A stretch of 64,000 bases of DNA from Nocardioides agariphilus (GTDB lineage Bacteria; Actinomycetota; Actinomycetes; Propionibacteriales; Nocardioidaceae). Both the position numbers and the translations under genes were made by a program. Shown here one piece after another: positions 45,469-54,407 of the stretch. The DNA is taken from positions 310,001 through 374,000 of the forward strand of contig NZ_JADKPO010000001.1 of the NCBI RefSeq assembly GCF_015352445.1. Reading direction: 5' to 3'. The notes below the pieces were generated by a model. That model did no database searches, had not been told where the DNA came from, and worked only from the letters and a program-made list of their open reading frames with translations. Each line of letters starts with the position of its first letter. The first letter of the stretch is position 1.

Positions 45469-46248
45469 TCAGCCCACGACGTCGAACTGGTTGGTCCCCC
45501 GCCACGCGCCGAAGATGTCGAGGACCTGACCAGGCGCGGTCCTGGTCATCAGGCGACGCGAGGGCCGGGCGCCGTACTCGACCGTCAGCGCGAAGCCGGA
45601 CTGGTGGTGGTTGAACCAGCCGGTCATGGTGCCGTGGCACACCCCACCGCAGTCGAGCGAGGTCGTCGGCAGGCCGAGGATCCGGGCGACCCGCTTGGCG
45701 AACTTGGGTCGCTCGACGTCGATGTCGACGCCGTTGAGGGGCTGGTGGAACGACAGGATCCAGTCGGGCTCCACGTCGTCGAGGAAGCGCATCATCGCGC
45801 GGGTCTCGGGCTCGGAGGCGGCCTTCGGCCCGGAGTAGTAGGACCCCGTCAGCGGCGCCCAGTGATAGGGGTAGTTGCGGTTGAGGTCGACGCCATGCGC
45901 GTTGCGACGGGTCCCCTTGGCGAGCCCGTCGGGGTTGTACGCCGGCACCACCCAGAGGTCGATCCCGTGCACGCTCTTGCCGTCGCGCAGGGTCCGCAAG
46001 ATGGCGGTGGGCGCGGGCTCGTTGCCGTGCATGCCAGCGATCAGCACGACCTTCGGCCTGCCGGTCTCACCCAGGTGCCAGGCGTTGATCGGTCGACCCT
46101 CGACCGAGTGTCCGATGACCTTCTTGGCGTACGCCGCCGTGGCCGGTGGCGTCTCGAGCGCCGAGGCCGACGTCATCGCGGGTGCGGCGAGCAGCCCGGC
46201 CACGACCGAGAGTCCGGCCAGCGAGGTCAGCGTGCGACGTAGAACCAC
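45469..46248 (-). CDS. Secreted M14-family zinc carboxypeptidase
   Basis: 259 residues from GTG 46248, overlapping the preceding membrane-protein gene by 22 nt. Signal peptide LRRTLTSLAGLSVVAGLLAA with cleavage near TSASA. Zinc site HxxE in VVLIAGMHGNEPAPTAILRT, the second histidine in WILSFHQPLNG, and the catalytic Glu in FALTVEYGARPS. NPDGLAKGTRRNAHGVDLNR carries the substrate-binding Arg/Asn. It likely trims murein peptides (MpaA-like) or other extracellular peptides. Confidence 0.9.
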   Translation of the reverse strand: MVLRRTLTSLAGLSVVAGLLAAPAMTSASALETPPATAAYAKKVIGHSVEGRPINAWHLGETGRPKVVLIAGMHGNEPAPTAILRTLRDGKSVHGIDLWVVPAYNPDGLAKGTRRNAHGVDLNRNYPYHWAPLTGSYYSGPKAASEPETRAMMRFLDDVEPDWILSFHQPLNGVDIDVERPKFAKRVARILGLPTTSLDCGGVCHGTMTGWFNHHQSGFALTVEYGARPSRRLMTRTAPGQVLDIFGAWRGTNQFDVVG

Positions 46249-46625
46249 GTGAACACCAGTACCCCGACGAACATCCCGATATGTGCCAGGACCGAAAGGC
46301 CGGGGCCTTCCGACCAAGTGTCATCTCGAGCCGCGGTCGCGTGCCTGCCCCGGCTGGGCAGCCACCGCAGCAGGATCAGCAGGCCGGCCAGGGTGGTCAG
46401 CCACCAGAAGGCGAGACCGACGACACCGACCAGATCGTTGGTACCGACCAGGTAGACCACCCAGGTCACCAGCGCGAGCACTCCGCACGCGGTGTGCACA
46501 TTGACGATCCCGGCACCGACACTGTGGCGTCCGGCCGCGGCCTGCTTGCTCAGACGCAGGCGGGTGAGCACCACGACGACCGCCGCGAGAGCGGTCAGCA
46601 CGTAGACGACGTACTCGGGTTGCAC
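46227..46625 (-). CDS. Four-helix membrane protein, unknown function
   Basis: 132 residues. Helices: YVVYVLTALAAVVVVLTRLR, CGVLALVTWVVYLVGTND, VVGLAFWWLTTLAGLLILLR, LAHIGMFVGVLVFTWFYVAR. A His-containing second helix (NVHTACGVLALV) and a Gly/His pair in the fourth recall small haem-anchoring or thiosulfate-reductase-like membrane modules, but this is not diagnostic. It is third in a LOG-DivIVA-membrane-M14 run. Confidence 0.75.
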   Translation of the reverse strand: MQPEYVVYVLTALAAVVVVLTRLRLSKQAAAGRHSVGAGIVNVHTACGVLALVTWVVYLVGTNDLVGVVGLAFWWLTTLAGLLILLRWLPSRGRHATAARDDTWSEGPGLSVLAHIGMFVGVLVFTWFYVAR

Positions 46626-46639
46626 GGCCAGCAGTCTCC

Positions 46640-46933
46640 TCAGTCGTCGTAGTGGTCGTCCTGGACTCGTCCCGCCGGGTCGCTAGTCTCCCGAACCTCC
46701 ATCTCGTGCGCGAGTCTGTCCAGCAGGGAGTCCACCTCGGACATCCGGTAGCCGCGGAAGGCCAGCGAGAACCGCACGTGCCGCAGGTCTCCGGCCATCA
46801 GCTCGCGGTCTGCCGGCACCGTGGCATCGGGTCGGTCGTCGTACGCCGGTGCCATCGGAGATCCGCGGCCTGCGGCGACCACGGCGATGCCACCCATGGC
46901 AAGCACCACGAGGATCGCGAAGAACCACATCAT
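46640..46933 (-). CDS. DivIVA-domain membrane-anchored small protein
   Basis: 97 residues. One N-terminal helix (MMWFFAILVVLAMGGIAVVA), then MAGDLRHVRFSLAFRGYRMS-EVDSLLDRLAHEM, the DivIVA repeat motif (V.F...FRGY...EVD..LD.L). This resembles mycobacterial Rv1209. It may bind curved membrane or pole-localised Wag31. Overlaps the LOG gene stop by 4 nt. Confidence 0.88.
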   Translation of the reverse strand: MMWFFAILVVLAMGGIAVVAAGRGSPMAPAYDDRPDATVPADRELMAGDLRHVRFSLAFRGYRMSEVDSLLDRLAHEMEVRETSDPAGRVQDDHYDD

Positions 46934-47697
46934 CCGGTGGTCTGCCTCTCGTCGCGGGAGGCCACCATCACCGCGACGGCCTCGTCGACGTCGTCGGTGA
47001 GCTGGAGCATGTCGAGGTCCGACGGCTTGATCATGCCGCGCTCGAGGGCAGTGTCGCGCAGCCAGCCGATCAGCCCGGACCAGTAGTCCGTGCCGAGCAG
47101 CACCACGGGGAACGACGTGACCTTGCCGGTCTGCGCGAGCGTCAGCGCCTCGAACAGCTCATCGAGGGTGCCGAAGCCGCCAGGTAGGACGATGAAGCCT
47201 TGGGAGTACTTCACGAACATCGTCTTGCGAGCGAAGAAGTAGCGGAAGTTGACCCCGATGTCGGCCCATTGGTTGAGGCCGGACTCGAAGGGCAGCTCGA
47301 TCCCGAGCCCGACGCTCACGCCGCCTGCCTCGCTCGCGCCCTTGTTGGCCGCCTCCATGGACCCTGGTCCGCCGCCGGTGATGACGCTGAACCCCGCCTC
47401 GGCCAGCGCCCGCCCGGTCTGCTCGGCCTGCGCGTAGGTGGGGTCGCCCGGGTGGTTGCGAGCCGACCCGAAGACCGCCACCGCAGGACCGAGTTCGGCC
47501 AGCGCCCCGAAGCCCTCGATGAACTCCGCCTGGATCCGCAGCACCCGCCACGGGTCGGTGTGGATCCAGTCGCTCGGGCCGCGCGAGTCCAGCAGCCGCT
47601 GGTCGGTCGTACCTTCGTCGATCTGGTCGCGGCGTTGTACGACGGGACCCTTGGTCTTGCTCTTCACCACGGGTGTCAGCCTGCCATGCCGCGTCAT
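46930..47697 (-). CDS. LOG-family nucleotide phosphoribohydrolase (TIGR00730)
   Basis: 255 residues from ATG 47697; GTG 47670 or 47667 is equally possible. VAVFGSARNHPGDPTYAQAE, SVITGGGPGSMEAANKGASE and GFIVLPGGFGTLDELFEALT give the two signature motifs (GGGxGxME and PGGxGTxxE). The family hydrolyses cytokinin riboside monophosphates or other nucleotide 5'-monophosphates. The M. tuberculosis homologue is Rv1205. Leads a four-gene run that includes a DivIVA-like protein and a carboxypeptidase. Confidence 0.92.
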   Translation of the reverse strand: MTRHGRLTPVVKSKTKGPVVQRRDQIDEGTTDQRLLDSRGPSDWIHTDPWRVLRIQAEFIEGFGALAELGPAVAVFGSARNHPGDPTYAQAEQTGRALAEAGFSVITGGGPGSMEAANKGASEAGGVSVGLGIELPFESGLNQWADIGVNFRYFFARKTMFVKYSQGFIVLPGGFGTLDELFEALTLAQTGKVTSFPVVLLGTDYWSGLIGWLRDTALERGMIKPSDLDMLQLTDDVDEAVAVMVASRDERQTTG

Positions 47698-47824
47698 GGC
47701 CGCCGGGCAGGTCGCCCTCCCGCAGGTCGCCGCGCGGTCCCGCTTGGCGCGGTGGTCATCTTCTACATCGGCCGCGCACGATTGGGCATCGGGCCACCGG
47801 CAGCCGATAGCCTCCGTCGCGACC

Positions 47825-48484
47825 ATGAACGACGACCGCACCGACGCCACGGCCGGCCACATCCTCATCGGGGGAACTGGCAGGGCCGGCACGACGCTGC
47901 TCGTGCAGTGGTTCACCGCGCTGGGGTTCGACACCGGCTACGACCTCGACCAGGCGATCCAGGCCACCGACCCGATCTCCCACGGCGGGCTGGAGCACTC
48001 GTTCGCGCGGACGCTCGAGGCGGGTGCGCGGCTGCCGTACGTCGCCAAGTCACCGTGGTTCGGGCGCAAGCTGCGCGACTACCTCGACCGCGACGAGCTG
48101 CGCGTGAAGGCGGCGATCATCCCGATGCGCGACCTCCAGGATGCGGCCGAGAGCCGCCGGCGGGTCTCGCAGGAGGCGGCGGTCGCCGGGCTCGACCCGG
48201 GCCGTCATCCGGGCGGTGTCGTCGGGTCGAGCGCGGGTGAGACGACGACCGGCAAGCAGGAGCGCCAGCTGGCCCGGATGTTCTTCGACCTCGTCTCGGC
48301 GCTGGTCGCCCACGACGTACCGATCTACTTCCTGCGGTTCCCCGACTTCGCCCGGGGTGATCAGGACCTCTACTCCGCACTCCGGCCCCTGCTCGAAGCG
48401 CACGGCGTGACGTCCGAGGAGGCGGCGACCGCACTGCGGCAGGTGGTCAGGCCCGAGCTGATCCACCGGTTCCGACAGGACTAG
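47825..48484 (+). CDS. P-loop sulfotransferase-like protein
   Basis: 219 residues from ATG 47825. HILIGGTGRAGTTLLVQWFT is a PAPS-type P-loop as in sulfotransferases. YVAKSPWFGRKLRDYLDRDE and IIPMRDLQDAAESRRR (Arg/Ser of the 3'-phosphate site) fit the same fold. The rest is short and family assignment is loose. Donor or substrate unknown. Its stop shares CTAG with that of dapE on the other strand. Confidence 0.65.
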   Translation: MNDDRTDATAGHILIGGTGRAGTTLLVQWFTALGFDTGYDLDQAIQATDPISHGGLEHSFARTLEAGARLPYVAKSPWFGRKLRDYLDRDELRVKAAIIPMRDLQDAAESRRRVSQEAAVAGLDPGRHPGGVVGSSAGETTTGKQERQLARMFFDLVSALVAHDVPIYFLRFPDFARGDQDLYSALRPLLEAHGVTSEEAATALRQVVRPELIHRFRQD

Positions 48485-49563
48485 GCGCCCAGCCAGGTCC
48501 GCAGCACCGCCTCGCACCGGTAGACCTGCTCGAGGGGCACGAACTCCTCCTGCTTGTGCGCCAGCATCGGGTCGCCCGGTCCGAAGTTCACCGCGGGCAC
48601 GCCCAGGGCCGAGAAGCGCGCGACGTCGGTCCATCCGAACTTCGGGTTGACCTCTCCCCCGACCGCCTCGACGAACTCCTTGGCCGCGGGCCGGTCGAGC
48701 CCGGGCAACGCACCGGGCGCCGAGTCGGTGATCTCGCACTCGAAGCCGGCGAAGAGCTCCTTCACGTACGCCGCGGCCTCGGCCTCGCTGCGATCGGGGG
48801 CGAAGCGGAAGTTGATCGAGACCGTGCACACGTCCGGCAGCACGTTGCCGGCGACGCCACCGTTGACGAAGACCGCGTTGAGGCCCTCGTGGTACTCCAG
48901 CCCGTCGATCACCGGCATCCGCGCCTGGTAGGCGTTGAGCCGGTCGAGGATCTCGCCCGCCCGGTGGATCGCATTGACGCCCTTCCACGACCGAGCCGAG
49001 TGAGCGCGCTCGCCGCGCGCGATCACGTCGACACGCAGCGTGCCTTGGCACCCCGCCTCGATGACGGCGTCGGAGGGCTCCATCAGGATCGCGAAGTCGG
49101 CCCGCAGGAGGTCGGGGTCGCTCTGCGCCAGCAGGAACAGGCCGTTGAACTCGGTCTCGATCTCCTCGGACTCGTAGAACAGGAACGTCAGGTCGCGGTT
49201 GGGTGCCGGCACGCCTGCGGCGATCTTGAGCATCACCGCGACCCCGCCCTTCATGTCGCACGTGCCGAGCCCGCGCAACACATCGGTGCCTTCCGCCTGG
49301 TCGCGCACCGCGGGGAGGTTGTCGTTGACCGGCACGGTGTCGAGGTGTCCGGCGATCACGACCCGCTCGGGGTGGCCCAGGTCGGTGCGGGCCACGACGG
49401 TGTTGCCGTGCCTGGTGACCGTCAGGTGCGTCAAGGGCAGCAGCGCCGCCTGCACCGCGTCGGCGATCCGCTGCTCGTTCTTGCTGACCGACTCGATGTC
49501 GACCAGCTGCTCGAGGAGGTCGGCCGCGTCGGCGGAGAGGTCCAGGTCCGTCACGCGCGTCAT
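48481..49563 (-). CDS. dapE: Succinyl-diaminopimelate desuccinylase
   Basis: 360 residues. M20 metal site: VVIAGHLDTVPVNDN (His, Asp), GLGTCDMKGGVAVMLKIAAG (bridging Asp), FLFYESEEIETEFNG (Glu pair). The dimerisation domain includes RGERAHSARSWKGVNAIHRA and the C-terminal FGPGDPMLAHKQEEFV supplies the last His. It hydrolyses N-succinyl-LL-diaminopimelate in lysine and cell-wall synthesis. The start lies 4 bp after the ileS stop, so it is co-transcribed and falls under the ileS T-box. Confidence 0.95.
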   Translation of the reverse strand: MTRVTDLDLSADAADLLEQLVDIESVSKNEQRIADAVQAALLPLTHLTVTRHGNTVVARTDLGHPERVVIAGHLDTVPVNDNLPAVRDQAEGTDVLRGLGTCDMKGGVAVMLKIAAGVPAPNRDLTFLFYESEEIETEFNGLFLLAQSDPDLLRADFAILMEPSDAVIEAGCQGTLRVDVIARGERAHSARSWKGVNAIHRAGEILDRLNAYQARMPVIDGLEYHEGLNAVFVNGGVAGNVLPDVCTVSINFRFAPDRSEAEAAAYVKELFAGFECEITDSAPGALPGLDRPAAKEFVEAVGGEVNPKFGWTDVARFSALGVPAVNFGPGDPMLAHKQEEFVPLEQVYRCEAVLRTWLGA

Positions 49564-49567
49564 CCTG

Positions 49568-52500
49568 TCAGGCGCGCTGGAGCTCGATCACCGGGTGCTC
49601 GACGCCGGAGACCTCGATGGCGAGCGAGGTCGCCAGGGTCTCGGCGGCGATCAGGTTCTGGTGGGTCCGTGCTGCGTCGGCGACGTCGGACGACGCGGCG
49701 ATCGTCAGCACGATCCGGTCGGAGACCTCGAGGCCGGCATCGCGCCGGGCCTGCTGCACCGCCCGCACGAGGTCGCGGGCAATGCCCTCTGCCTCGAGCT
49801 CCGGTGTGAGGGCGGTGTCGAGCACCACGAAGCCGCCGCGCGGCAGCATCCCGGTCGCCGCGTCCACACCACCGCCCGCGACGGTGTCGAGGGTGTACTC
49901 GCCCTCCTGCAGCGCCAGACCGCCGGCGGTCACGGTGCCGTCGGCTGTCACCGACCAGTCGCCCGACTTCGAGGCCTTGATCGCGGTCTGCACGTCCTTG
50001 CCGAGCCTGGGGCCGGCCGCGCGCGCGTTGACGGTCAGCCGCTGGGACACGCCGTACGACGCCGCATCGGGGTGGTCGGCGTCGAGCAGGCGCACGGACT
50101 TGACGTTGAGCTCGTCGGCGACGATCGGCTCGAACCCGGCGAGGGTGCCGGCACCGGCGACCACGATCGTCATCTCGGCCAGGGGCAGACGGTTGCGCAG
50201 ACCCGCGCCCTTGCGCAGCGCGGAGCCCGCCGAGCACACCTCACGGACCTGGTCCATCGCGGCCACCAGAGACTCGTCGTCGGGCAGGTCGCTGGCGGCT
50301 GGCCAGTCGGTGAGGTGCACCGAGCGCTCGCCGGTCAGCCCTCGCCAGATCTCCTCCGTGGTCAGCGGCAGCAACGGCGCCGCACAGCGAGCGACCGTCT
50401 CCAGCACCGTGTAGAGGGTGTCGAAGGCGTCGCGTGTGGACTGGTTTCGAGACGGTGGGTGGTCGATATCCTCAACCAGCGAAGTTCCAGTCGCCCAGAA
50501 CCGCTCGCGTGAGCGCCGGATGTACCAGTTGGACAGCACGTCGAGGAAGGTGCGCGTCGACTCGCAGGCGTCGGCGATCTGGTAGTCGTCGAGCTGCTGG
50601 GTCATGTCGGCGACGTACTGGCCGGTCTTGGCCAGCAGGTAGCGGTCGAGGGTGTCCTGCGAGTCGGTGCGCCGCCGAGCCGTGTAGCCGGCCGCGTTGG
50701 CGTAGAGCGCGAAGAAGTACCAGCAGTTCCACAACGGGATCAGCACCTGGCGCACGCCCTCGCGGATGTTGCGCTCGGTGACGATCAGGTTGCCGCCACG
50801 CAGGATCGGGCTCGACATCAAGAACCAGCGCATCGCGTCGGCGCCGTCGCGGTCGAAGACCTCGCGGACGTCGGGGTAGTTGCGCAGGGACTTGCTCATC
50901 TTCTGGCCGTCGGAGCCGAGCACGATGCCGTGGGACAGGCAGGTCTCGAACGCCGGCCGCTCGAAGATCGCCGAGGCCAGCACGTGCATCGTGTAGAACC
51001 AGCCGCGCGTCTGGCCGATGTACTCGACGATGAAGTCGCCGGGGAAGTGGTGCTCGAACCAGTCGGTGTTCTCGAACGGGTAGTGCACCTGGGCGAAGCT
51101 CATCGACCCGGACTCGAACCAGCAGTCCATGACATCGGTGACCCGACGCATCGTGGAGCGACCCCCGTCGATCGGCCTGGGGTCGTCCGGGTTGGGACGC
51201 GTCAGCTGGTCGATGAACGGCCGGTGCAGGTCGTCGGGGCGCACGCCGAAGTCGCGCTCGAGCTCGTCGAGCGAGCCGTAGACGTCGACCCGGGGGTACG
51301 CCGGGTCGTCGCTGCGCCAGACCGGGATCGGGCTTCCCCAGAAGCGGTTGCGCGAGATCGACCAGTCGCGGGTGTTCTCCAGCCACTTGCCGAACTGGCC
51401 GTCCTTCACGTGCTCGGGCACCCAGCGGATCTGCTGGTTGAGGTCGAGCATCCGCTCGCGGATCTTGGTGGTCGACACGAACCACGACGACACCGCCATG
51501 TAGATCAGCGGCTCGCGGCAGCGCCAGCAGTGCGGGTAGGAGTGCTCGTAGGACTCGCGGCGCAGCAGGACAGTGCCCTCGGTGATGGAGCCTGTGTCGC
51601 TCCCGGGGTCTCGAGACGGTTGCTGCGCAACCTCCTCGACCAGCGATCCTCGGCGGGTCATCGCGCGCAGGTGGTCGATGATCGCCAGGTTGGCCTCGAA
51701 GACGTGCAGTCCGGCGTAGTCGTCGACGGGCGCGGTGAAGGTGCCGTCCTTGGCGACCGGCACGACGGGCTCGATGCCCTCGCGGTCGGTGACGATCTTG
51801 TCGACCTCGCCGAAGGCGCCGGCGCTGTGCACGAGACCGGTGCCGTCCTCGGTCGTCACGAACTCCGCCTCGACGACGCGGAAGGCGCGCTCGTGGCCCA
51901 GGAAGTAGGACATCGGCGGGGTGTAGGTGCTCTCCAGCAGGTCAGCCCCGGTCAAGCGGGCCAGGATGTCGGGCGACTCCCCCAGCTCCTTGGAGTACGC
52001 GTCGAGCCGGGCCTCGGCGAGGAGGTACCGCTCGGGAGTACCGGTGTAGGCCGACTCGACCACCACGTAGTCGATGTCGCTGCGCACCATCACGGCGAGG
52101 TTGGCAGCCAGCGTCCACGGGGTCGTCGTCCAGACGAGTGCCAGCGCACCCTCGGCGGGCCCACTGGTCAGGCGCAGGCCGACGGTGACGGCCGGGTCGA
52201 CGCGCTGCTGGTAGACGTCCTCGTCCATCCGCAGCTCGTGGGCCGACAGCGGGGTCTCGTCGTTCCAGCAGTAGGGCAGCACCCGGAAGCCCTCGTAGGC
52301 CAGCCCCTTGTCGTAGAGCTGCTTGAAGGCCCACATCACGCTCTCCATGTAGGGGAGGTCGAGGGTCTTGTAGTCGTTGTCGAAGTCGACCCAGCGCGCC
52401 TGCCGGGTGACGTAGTCACGCCACTCCGAGGTGTATTCGAAGACCGACTTGCGGCACTCGGCGTTGAACTTCTCGATGCCCAGGTCGAGGATCTCCTCGG

Positions 52501-52855
52501 TCGTCTTCATGCCGAGCTGGCGCATCGCCTCGAGCTCGGCCGGCAGGCCGTGGGTGTCCCAGCCGAAGCGGCGCTCGACGCGGCGTCCGCGCATGGTCTG
52601 GAAGCGCGGCACCAGGTCCTTCACGTAGCCGGTGAGCAGGTGCCCGTAGTGCGGCAGCCCGTTGGCGAAGGGCGGTCCGTCGTAGAAGACGAACTCGTTG
52701 TCACCGTTCTCCCCGGCGTCTCGCTGGTCGACGCTGGCCTGGAAGGTGTCGTCGTCGGCCCAGTAGGCCAGCACCGCCTCCTCGATCTGAGGGAAGGACG
52801 GGCTCGACGGGACGCCAGCGCTGTCACTGGTGTGGGAGACCTGCGGGTAGGTCAT
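49568..52855 (-). CDS. ileS: Isoleucyl-tRNA synthetase
   Basis: 1095 residues from ATG 52855 (AGGAG eight bases upstream). Class I motifs: [20 protein letters not shown] (HIGH as HYGH) and [14 protein letters not shown] (KMSKS). The editing domain ([16 protein letters not shown]) and anticodon domain are complete. Two stretches are alien to IleS and are encoded by interspersed palindromes: [19 protein letters not shown] (DNA 51607-51643) and [17 protein letters not shown] (DNA 50441-50479). Both keep the frame. Controlled by a T-box leader (52856-53090). dapE follows at 4 bp. Confidence 0.97.
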   Translation of the reverse strand: MTYPQVSHTSDSAGVPSSPSFPQIEEAVLAYWADDDTFQASVDQRDAGENGDNEFVFYDGPPFANGLPHYGHLLTGYVKDLVPRFQTMRGRRVERRFGWDTHGLPAELEAMRQLGMKTTEEILDLGIEKFNAECRKSVFEYTSEWRDYVTRQARWVDFDNDYKTLDLPYMESVMWAFKQLYDKGLAYEGFRVLPYCWNDETPLSAHELRMDEDVYQQRVDPAVTVGLRLTSGPAEGALALVWTTTPWTLAANLAVMVRSDIDYVVVESAYTGTPERYLLAEARLDAYSKELGESPDILARLTGADLLESTYTPPMSYFLGHERAFRVVEAEFVTTEDGTGLVHSAGAFGEVDKIVTDREGIEPVVPVAKDGTFTAPVDDYAGLHVFEANLAIIDHLRAMTRRGSLVEEVAQQPSRDPGSDTGSITEGTVLLRRESYEHSYPHCWRCREPLIYMAVSSWFVSTTKIRERMLDLNQQIRWVPEHVKDGQFGKWLENTRDWSISRNRFWGSPIPVWRSDDPAYPRVDVYGSLDELERDFGVRPDDLHRPFIDQLTRPNPDDPRPIDGGRSTMRRVTDVMDCWFESGSMSFAQVHYPFENTDWFEHHFPGDFIVEYIGQTRGWFYTMHVLASAIFERPAFETCLSHGIVLGSDGQKMSKSLRNYPDVREVFDRDGADAMRWFLMSSPILRGGNLIVTERNIREGVRQVLIPLWNCWYFFALYANAAGYTARRRTDSQDTLDRYLLAKTGQYVADMTQQLDDYQIADACESTRTFLDVLSNWYIRRSRERFWATGTSLVEDIDHPPSRNQSTRDAFDTLYTVLETVARCAAPLLPLTTEEIWRGLTGERSVHLTDWPAASDLPDDESLVAAMDQVREVCSAGSALRKGAGLRNRLPLAEMTIVVAGAGTLAGFEPIVADELNVKSVRLLDADHPDAASYGVSQRLTVNARAAGPRLGKDVQTAIKASKSGDWSVTADGTVTAGGLALQEGEYTLDTVAGGGVDAATGMLPRGGFVVLDTALTPELEAEGIARDLVRAVQQARRDAGLEVSDRIVLTIAASSDVADAARTHQNLIAAETLATSLAIEVSGVEHPVIELQRA
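50441..50479. repeat. Interspersed palindromic repeat inside ileS (copy 1)
   Basis: Begins CTGGTTTCGAGACGG and ends TCCTCAACCAG, with complementary ends CTGGTT/AACCAG. It matches the elements at 51607-51643 and 59081-59114 at both ends while the middle varies. 39 bp, so in frame; encodes [13 protein letters not shown] between the catalytic and anticodon-binding parts of IleS. Confidence 0.75.
51607..51643. repeat. Interspersed palindromic repeat inside ileS (copy 2)
   Basis: GGTCTCGAGACGGTTGCTGC (51607-51626) followed by GCAACCTCCTCGACCAG. It contains the inner palindrome GGTTGC-TGC-GCAACC. Encodes [13 protein letters not shown] in the editing-domain side of IleS, before the Cys/His zinc-like segment (YPHCWRC). 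Confidence 0.75.
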
Positions 52856-53090
52856 GCGGTTCGCTCCTGTGGGTTCGCCGGTCGAGCTTGTCGAAACCAC
52901 GAGGACGACTTCCGCCGCGGTACCACCTCGCTTGCCCCGCACGATGGTCTCGACAAGCTCGACCGACGTGCGGAACCACTTCGTTCACGGCTGTGACGGG
53001 CCTACCCGTCCGGTTCTACTGGGCCCGTCGGGACGGACTGTTCTTCCGGAGGCTCACCGCTGATGACGGCTCGAACGCCTGTGGGCCCAG
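52856..53090 (-). ncRNA. Translational T-box leader of ileS
   Basis: In RNA sense, an ultrashort stem I region contains GCCGTCATCAGCGGTGAG with the Ile specifier ATC at 53064-53062. Then comes stem III (CCGCACG 52973-52967 with CGTGCGG 52943-52937), the T-box AGGTGGTACCGCGG (52928-52915), and the switch. Antisequestrator CGAGG pairs with CCTCG. Alternatively TCCTCGTGG (52905-52897) pairs with CCACAGGA (52872-52865) and masks the AGGAG ribosome-binding site. Uncharged tRNA-Ile pairing to the T-box would free translation of ileS and dapE. Actinobacterial ileS T-boxes of this kind are established; the pairings here are my reading. Confidence 0.88.
52880..52964. repeat. Palindromic repeat pair whose arms lie in two loops of the ileS T-box
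   Basis: GGTCGAGCTTGTCGAAACC (52880-52898) and GGTCTCGACAAGCTCGACC (52946-52964) are complementary over 19 nt with one mismatch that becomes G-U in RNA. The first lies almost wholly in the loop of the SD-sequestering hairpin, the second in the loop of stem III. Between them is the T-box bulge. Arm-to-arm pairing would enclose the antisequestrator in a long hairpin. Confidence 0.85.
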
Positions 53091-53136
53091 CGTACGGCGT
53101 GGGGTCGCGGCGGACGAATCCATTCGAACCGTGCGC

Positions 53137-54165
53137 TCAGGGACGCCGACCTCGCACGCGCCAGTTCCCGAACGGCCCTACACCAGCCTCAACGTCGACG
53201 AACCCGTGCGCGTCGAACTCGGCCACGAGCTCGGCGGCCGAGCGGTCAGGGACGCCCCAGGACCCGAGCACGACACGGAAGACCGCTCGCTCCCTCGCCG
53301 TCTGGCCGCGCGGGTCGTCGGCCAGCTCGGTCGGATCACCGAGCAGAGGCGCCTCGGCGACGCCCCCGCTGCGCAGGCTGCGCCGCATGGTCTCCAGCGC
53401 CGGGCCTCTGCTCGCCTCGGCGAAGAAGAACTGGCTCCAGTAGCCGAGGTCGAAGCTGTCGGGCCGGTCGAAGCCGGCCGCGTCGGAGGTCACCACCTCG
53501 AACCTGTCGCTCACCCCCAGCTCCTCGGCACGGCTCGCGGCCACCGCCGCCAGGTCCTCGGCGAGCTCGATGCCGACCGCCCTCATCTCCGGCAGCGCCT
53601 GGAGCATCGACAGCACTCGCCCCGCCACGCCGCAGCCCAGCTCCAGCAGGCTCCCTCCCGAGCCGAGGACGTCGTAGGTCGGGTCGGCGGTGAGCCCGCG
53701 TCGCATCCCGGCTATCACTCCCGGGGAGAAGGGGTCGGGCGAGATCGCGCGAGCGAAGACGAGCCGCTCCTCGGACGACATCTCCCAGTAGTCGGCCCCC
53801 TTTCCAAGTCCGCGGATGACGGCACGCTCGACCTCAGAGGACGCCAGAGTCGCCGACATCGGCACGCTCGCTTCGTCTCCCGTGAGCACGAGCCACGGTG
53901 CGGTGAGCTGGAAGTGGTCGCCCTCGCGCACCACGACGTCGTTGACCTCGAGTGCCTCCAGGACCGACGACACCGCCACGCCGGGCAGACCGGTCGCCTC
54001 GCTCAGCGCATCACCCGAGGATTGTGCGCGCAGGGCGGCCAACATCCCGGTGCTCTCGGCGACGTGCACGAGGTCCAGCAGGCCGCGCGCGAGGAACAGC
54101 GGTGCCAGGGAGGTTTCGTAGGCGTCCTCGTAGGACAGGTCATGGGACAGGGAGTCGGCGTCCAC
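53137..54165 (-). CDS. SAM-dependent methyltransferase (O-methyltransferase-like)
   Basis: 342 residues from GTG 54165. An N-terminal winged-helix-like part (GLLDLVHVAESTGMLAALRA; LSEATGLPGVAVSSVLEALE) is followed by a Rossmann methyltransferase: SLLELGCGVAGRVLSMLQAL (motif I), AVGIELAEDLAAVAASRAEE, VVTSDAAGFDRPDSFDLGYW. The two-part layout recalls small-molecule O-methyltransferases. Substrate unknown. It ends just upstream of the ileS leader. Confidence 0.82.
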   Translation of the reverse strand: MDADSLSHDLSYEDAYETSLAPLFLARGLLDLVHVAESTGMLAALRAQSSGDALSEATGLPGVAVSSVLEALEVNDVVVREGDHFQLTAPWLVLTGDEASVPMSATLASSEVERAVIRGLGKGADYWEMSSEERLVFARAISPDPFSPGVIAGMRRGLTADPTYDVLGSGGSLLELGCGVAGRVLSMLQALPEMRAVGIELAEDLAAVAASRAEELGVSDRFEVVTSDAAGFDRPDSFDLGYWSQFFFAEASRGPALETMRRSLRSGGVAEAPLLGDPTELADDPRGQTARERAVFRVVLGSWGVPDRSAAELVAEFDAHGFVDVEAGVGPFGNWRVRGRRP

Positions 54166-54179
54166 GGCGCTCAGCCTCG

Positions 54180-54401
54180 CAGCATCTCGCGTGGTTCGTG
54201 CGGGAGGCGTGGCCGAGCCCGGCGACCGGCACCACGCTCACCCAGGGGATGCTGCGGGCCGACGAGAGCCTCGAGGTCGTGTCTGCCTCCGACCGTCTGG
54301 GGTGCTTCGGCGACGGCATCGAGGCCGACGCGCTCAGCCTGTCGTGGGGTCAGCGGCTCAGCGTCGCGGTCTCCGACGTGCGCCTGCGACTGGTCGTCTG
54401 A
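54180..54401 (+). pseudogene. C-terminal fragment of a larger protein (possibly a kinase-fold protein)
   Basis: An open frame without a plausible start reads QHLAWFVREAWPSPATGTTL, TQGMLRADESLEVVSASDRL, GCFGDGIEADALSLSWGQRL, SVAVSDVRLRLVV, then TGA 54401. Composition and codon use are those of a real gene. The pattern V.SASDRL.CFGDGIE.DAL...WGQ.L.V.V....LRL looks like the last beta-sandwich of NAD-kinase/diacylglycerol-kinase-type proteins, but this is a guess. The body appears lost at the junction with the methyltransferase gene. Confidence 0.5.
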
Positions 54402-54407
54402 CGCCTG

